From NCBI GenBank assembly GCA_001797315.1, contig MGPC01000039.1, positions 1 through 50,468 on the forward strand: 50,468 nt of DNA, written 5' to 3'. The position numbers and the translations under genes are program-made. Below, piece by piece: positions 47,290 through 50,468 of this stretch; within the stretch, counting starts at the first letter, position 1, and every line of letters begins with the position of its first letter. Below the pieces are notes generated by a model. The model did no database searches. It saw only the letters and a list, made by a program, of their open reading frames with translations, and was not told the DNA's origin. The stretch comes from Curvibacter sp. GWA2_64_110. Lineage in GTDB: Bacteria; Pseudomonadota; Gammaproteobacteria; Burkholderiales; Burkholderiaceae_C.

Positions 47290-48390
47290 ATGAGCAAGAA
47301 ATTCAACATCCTTATCCTGGGCGCGTCTTATGGCTCCCTGCTCGCCAGCAAGCTGCTCATGGCCGGGCACTCGGTCAGCCTGGTGTGCCGTCGTGACACT
47401 GCCACCCTGATCAACAGCGAGGGCACCCGCGTGCGCATGCCGGTCAAGGGCCGCGAGGGCCTGGTCGAAATCGATTCGCGCCAACTGCCTGGAAAACTCA
47501 GTGCCGTCACCCCCACGGATGTCAAGCCCGAGCAGTACGACCTGGTCTGTCTGGCCATGCAGGAGCCGCAGTACAGCGCTTCCGGCGTGCGCGAGTTGAT
47601 GAAGGCCATCGCCTTGGCCAAGGTGCCTTGCATGTCCATCATGAACATGCCGCCGCTGCCTTACCTGGCCCGCATTCCTGGTCTGGATGCCAGCGGCCTG
47701 CGTGCCTGCTTCCACGACGCGACCGTCTGGGATGACTTCGAGCCCGGTCTGATGACCCTGTGCAGCCCCGATCCGCAGGCCTTCCGTCCGCCGGAAGAAA
47801 AGCCGAACGTGCTGCAGGTCGGCCTGCCGACCAACTTCAAGGTGGCCCGCTTCGAGAACCCCGCCCATACCGCCATGCTCGAGCAGATGGAAGCCGACAT
47901 TGCCGCTGCTCGCCTGACGGTGAACGGCGAAGCGATCGATCTGCCCGTCAAGCTCAAGGTGCACGACTCCATCTTCGTGCCGCTGGCCAAGTGGGCCATG
48001 CTGCTGACGGGCAACTACCGCTGCGTCGGTGCCGATGGCATGCGCCCCATCCGCGATGCCGTGCACGGCGACATCGAGCTGTCGCGCCAGATCTACGGCT
48101 GGGTGGTGGACCTGTGCGTGCAGTTGGGCGCTTCGCGTGACGACATGGTGCCGTTCGAGAAGTATGCTGCTGCCGGGCAAGGGCTGATGAAGCCGTCCTC
48201 CGCGGCCCGGGCTCTGGCGGCCGGTGCCACCGACATCGAGCGTATCGACCTGCTGGTCAAGCTGGTGGCTGAGCAGAAGGGCTTGCGTTCCGAGTCGGTG
48301 TGCGAGACGGTCCGGCTGATCAACGGCTGGCTTGAGCGCAACCGCAAGGCAGCCGCCGAGAAGAAGGCGGCCGAAGCGGTCGTCGCCTGA
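47290..48390 (+). CDS. Ketopantoate reductase (ApbA/PanE)-family protein
   Basis: The 366-residue protein has an N-terminal Rossmann fold with ILGASYGSLLASKLLMAGHSVSLVCRR (NAD(P) binding; GASYGS replaces the usual GxGxxG). LVCLAMQEPQYSASGV is the cofactor-site region, and a helical C-terminal domain ends in an Ala/Lys-rich tail. The catalytic Lys/Glu arrangement of PanE (N-K...S-ND-E) is not obvious, so the true substrate is probably another 2-oxo acid or opine-like compound. It stands downstream of aceA but has its own regulatory palindrome. Confidence 0.75.
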   Translation: MSKKFNILILGASYGSLLASKLLMAGHSVSLVCRRDTATLINSEGTRVRMPVKGREGLVEIDSRQLPGKLSAVTPTDVKPEQYDLVCLAMQEPQYSASGVRELMKAIALAKVPCMSIMNMPPLPYLARIPGLDASGLRACFHDATVWDDFEPGLMTLCSPDPQAFRPPEEKPNVLQVGLPTNFKVARFENPAHTAMLEQMEADIAAARLTVNGEAIDLPVKLKVHDSIFVPLAKWAMLLTGNYRCVGADGMRPIRDAVHGDIELSRQIYGWVVDLCVQLGASRDDMVPFEKYAAAGQGLMKPSSAARALAAGATDIERIDLLVKLVAEQKGLRSESVCETVRLINGWLERNRKAAAEKKAAEAVVA

Positions 48391-48411
48391 GCAGGACCTG
48401 AGGCTGACAAG

Positions 48412-48436
48412 AAGCCGGGTGTCTGCCCGGCTTTTT
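48412..48436 (+). terminator. Intrinsic terminator after the ketopantoate reductase-like gene
   Basis: AAGCCGGG pairs with CCCGGCTT and is followed by a T-run. Confidence 0.88.
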
Positions 48437-48494
48437 CATATGTGTCTGCGGGGCAGGGCGTGTCTCACCGCTGCCTTGCGGGCCGGCTCTCGGG

Positions 48495-48500
48495 TAGAAT
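48495..48500 (+). promoter_or_regulatory. Probable -10 element of the thrS leader transcript
   Basis: TAGAAT lies 58 bases before the leader-peptide ATG and just after the preceding terminator. No good -35 is seen at standard spacing, so this is tentative. Confidence 0.4.
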
Positions 48501-48552
48501 CGAGCCTTCGGACGCGTCGTCCAGTCACAAGAGCGAGAAAGGCACCCCGGTT

Positions 48553-48603
48553 ATGACACCGCGAACTACCACCACCCGATTGATACGTCTCAGGGGTTGC
48601 TAG
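48553..48603 (+). CDS. Threonine-rich leader peptide of thrS
   Basis: ATG 48553 opens a 16-codon frame, [16 protein letters not shown], ending at TAG 48601-48603. Five of sixteen codons are Thr, with four consecutive ones (ACT ACC ACC ACC, 48565-48576). AAAGG at 48538-48542 lies ten bases upstream. Position between a promoter-like element and a strong terminator directly in front of thrS is that of an attenuation leader. Ribosomes would stall at the Thr codons when charged tRNA-Thr is scarce. Confidence 0.8.
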   Translation: MTPRTTTTRLIRLRGC

Positions 48604-48604
48604 T

Positions 48605-48671
48605 CCGCGCGCCCCGGGCGCAAGGTGCTATCGAATTCAAAGCAAGGCGCGGTCTCTACCGCGCCTTTTTT
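48605..48671 (+). promoter_or_regulatory. thrS attenuator (antiterminator strand plus terminator)
   Basis: The terminator is AAGGCGCGGT (48644-48653), loop CTCT, ACCGCGCCTT and a run of six T (48666-48671), ending 20 bases before thrS. CCGCGC at 48605-48610 is complementary to GCGCGG (48647-48652) of the terminator's left arm, so it can form a competing antiterminator. A ribosome that finishes the leader would cover 48605-48613 and allow termination; one stalled at the Thr codons would leave it free. A further small stem, GCGCC-CCG-GGCGC, could form at 48608-48620. Confidence 0.75.
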
Positions 48672-48691
48672 CTTTTCTGCGAGTGAGTAAT

Positions 48692-50468
48692 ATGGTTCAG
48701 ATTACGCTTCCTGACGGTTCCAAACGTGATTTTCCCGGCCCGGTGACGGTGGCCGAGGTGGCGGCCTCCATCGGTGCCGGCCTGGCCAAGGCGGCGCTGG
48801 CCGGCAAGATCGGCGACAAGGTGGTGGACACGAGCTACCAGATCACCGCCGACAGCCCGCTGTCCATCGTCACCGCCAAGGATGCCGACGGCCTGGAAGT
48901 CATTCGACATTCCACCGCCCACTTGCTGGCCTATGCCGTCAAGGAACTGTTCCCTGATGCCCAGGTGACCATCGGCCCGGTGATCGACAACGGTTTCTAT
49001 TACGACTTCTCCTACAAGCGCCCGTTCACGCCTGAGGACCTGACCGCGATCGAGAAGAAGATGGCCGAGCTGGCCGCCAAGGACGAGCCGGTGGTGCGCC
49101 GCGTGCTGCCGCGCGACGAGGCGGTGGCCTATTTCAAATCGCTGGGCGAGCACTACAAGGCGGAGATCATCGCCAGCATTCCGGCCGATCAGGACGTGAG
49201 CCTGTACCGCGAAGGCCAGTTCGAAGACCTGTGCCGTGGCCCGCACGTGCCCAGCACCGGGAAACTCAAGCATTTCAAGCTCATGAAAGTGGCCGGTGCC
49301 TACTGGCGCGGCGACCACCGCAACGAGATGCTGCAGCGGGTCTATGGCACCGCCTGGGCCAGCAAGGAAGAGCTGCAGCAGTACCTGACCATGCTGGAGG
49401 AAGCCGAGAAGCGCGACCATCGCAGGCTGGGCCGCGAGCTCGACCTGTTCCACATCGACGACCATGCCCCGGGCCTGGTGTTCTGGCACCCCAAGGGCTG
49501 GACCGTGTGGCAGGGCGTGGAGCAGTACATGCGCCAGGTCTACCGCGACAACGGCTACCAGGAGGTCAAGGGTCCGCAGGTGATCGACAAGACGCTGTGG
49601 GAGAAGACCGGCCATTGGGACAAGTACCGCGAGAACATGTTCACCACCGAGAGCGAGAAGCGTGAATATGCTTTGAAGCCGATGAACTGCCCGGGCCACA
49701 TCCTGATCTTCAAGCAGGGCATCAAGAGCTACCGCGACCTGCCGCTGCGCTACGGCGAGTTCGGCCAGTGCCACCGCAACGAGCCCTCGGGCGGCCTGCA
49801 CGGCATCATGCGTGTGCGCGGCTTCACGCAGGACGACGGCCACATCTTCTGTACCGAAGACCAGATCCTGGACGAGTGCGTCAACTTCACGGCGCTGCTG
49901 CAGAAGGTCTACAAGGACTTCGGCTTCACCAACATCATCTACAAGATTGCGACCCGGCCGGAAAAGCGCATCGGCTCGGACGAGAGCTGGGACAAGGCCG
50001 AAGCCGCCTTGATGGCCAGCCTGAAGGCCGCCAACTGCGAGTACGAGATCGCCCCCGGCGACGGCGCCTTCTACGGCCCGAAGATCGAGTACACGCTGAA
50101 AGACGCCATTGGCCGCCACTGGCAGTGCGGCACCATCCAGGTCGACTTTTCCATGCCGGAGCGACTGGATGCCGAGTACGTGGGCGAGGACGGCGGCCGC
50201 CACCGCCCGGTCATGCTGCACCGGGCCATCGTCGGCAGCCTGGAGCGTTTCATCGGGATTTTGATCGAGGAACACGCCGGCGCGCTGCCCACCTGGCTGG
50301 CGCCGGTGCAGGTGGCGGTGCTCAATATCACCGACTCACAGGCCGATTACTGTCGTGAAATTGCGGAAAAACTGCGAAAATCTCTGCCGAATCAAGAACT
50401 TAGAGTCATCACGGACCTGCGCAACGAGAAAATTACGTATAAAATACGGGAGCATTCAATGCAGAAGC
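48692..50468 (+). CDS. thrS: Threonyl-tRNA synthetase, 3' end outside window
   Basis: The frame runs from ATG 48692 (GAGTGAG upstream) off the window end, giving 592 of about 635-640 residues. The TGS domain occupies roughly 1-62. The editing domain has [13 protein letters not shown] (HxxxH) and [12 protein letters not shown]. The class II catalytic core follows, with motif 2 around [21 protein letters not shown] and Zn ligands Cys (MNCPGH), His (DDGHIFC) and His (MLHRAIVGS). Part of the anticodon-binding domain is present up to the edge. It attaches Thr to tRNA-Thr in the cytoplasm. infC and the ribosomal protein genes commonly follow thrS but are outside the window. Confidence 0.97.
   Translation, partial: MVQITLPDGSKRDFPGPVTVAEVAASIGAGLAKAALAGKIGDKVVDTSYQITADSPLSIVTAKDADGLEVIRHSTAHLLAYAVKELFPDAQVTIGPVIDNGFYYDFSYKRPFTPEDLTAIEKKMAELAAKDEPVVRRVLPRDEAVAYFKSLGEHYKAEIIASIPADQDVSLYREGQFEDLCRGPHVPSTGKLKHFKLMKVAGAYWRGDHRNEMLQRVYGTAWASKEELQQYLTMLEEAEKRDHRRLGRELDLFHIDDHAPGLVFWHPKGWTVWQGVEQYMRQVYRDNGYQEVKGPQVIDKTLWEKTGHWDKYRENMFTTESEKREYALKPMNCPGHILIFKQGIKSYRDLPLRYGEFGQCHRNEPSGGLHGIMRVRGFTQDDGHIFCTEDQILDECVNFTALLQKVYKDFGFTNIIYKIATRPEKRIGSDESWDKAEAALMASLKAANCEYEIAPGDGAFYGPKIEYTLKDAIGRHWQCGTIQVDFSMPERLDAEYVGEDGGRHRPVMLHRAIVGSLERFIGILIEEHAGALPTWLAPVQVAVLNITDSQADYCREIAEKLRKSLPNQELRVITDLRNEKITYKIREHSMQK

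Noticed and set aside
48656-50275. Long open frame antisense to thrS (539 codons)
   Set aside because: It lies opposite a clearly conserved synthetase frame; its composition is His/Leu/Val-rich as expected of a complementary-strand shadow in GC-rich DNA, and no family motif is visible.

Overview
The window looks like chromosomal DNA of a GC-rich betaproteobacterium of the Comamonadaceae type (Hydrogenophaga/Rhodoferax/Polaromonas-like). This is inferred from gene content, from two families of short intergenic repeats that I recall from that family, from the abundance of Bug-type (tripartite tricarboxylate) binding proteins, and from a lysine/alanine-rich histone-H1-like SWIB protein. No rRNA, complete tRNA, insertion sequence, prophage or CRISPR array was seen. 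Both ends cut genes: clpB on the left and thrS on the right.

Layout. 1-2.1 kb: 3' part of clpB. 2.2-5.6 kb: a LysR regulator divergent from a Bug binding protein and an FAD oxidoreductase. 5.65-6.9 kb: an MFS exporter (minus strand) with ten copies of an 8-bp tandem repeat upstream. 7.26-14.5 kb: a nitrogen-scavenging operon made of an allophanate hydrolase (AtzF-like), an ABC importer, AtzG-, AtzE- and AtzH-like proteins, and a GntR/FCD regulator; it starts at a near-perfect sigma-54 promoter with a TGTATACA operator at the predicted start point. 14.7-15.7 kb: a class II histone-deacetylase-like enzyme. 15.8-18.5 kb: a copper module (P1B ATPase and Met/Gly-rich Spy-like protein). 18.7-21.8 kb: a small membrane protein, an Hsp70-like ATPase, a DUF3297 protein and a YebC-family protein. 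22.1-25.6 kb: LysR, Bug protein and L(+)-tartrate dehydratase TtdAB. 25.9-27.4 kb: a GST and an unknown membrane protein.

27.6-36.7 kb: a form I aerobic CO dehydrogenase cluster. An RcoM-like haem-PAS/LytTR regulator precedes coxM-S-L-G-D-E, a MobA/MocA-like nucleotidyltransferase and a 2OG-Fe(II)-oxygenase-like gene. CoxL carries the form I active-site motif AYRCSFR, so the cell probably oxidises CO with a Mo-Cu enzyme. Two identical 9-bp direct repeats spaced 20 bp lie upstream of coxM and are candidate regulator sites. A convergent HdrD-like/NarI-like gene pair follows and could link some dehydrogenase to the quinone pool.

38.9-45.3 kb: CDF metal exporter, MFS transporter, glycine-zipper protein, ThDP enzyme, H1-like/SWIB protein and RraA. 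45.3-48.4 kb: isocitrate lyase behind a promoter carrying two GTCTT-N4-AAGAC palindromes, then a ketopantoate-reductase-like gene behind a long palindrome. 48.5-50.5 kb: thrS, preceded by an apparent classical attenuator: a 16-residue leader peptide with four consecutive Thr codons, an antiterminator strand just after its stop codon, and a strong intrinsic terminator. That leader and the atz-like nitrogen operon are the most interesting finds.
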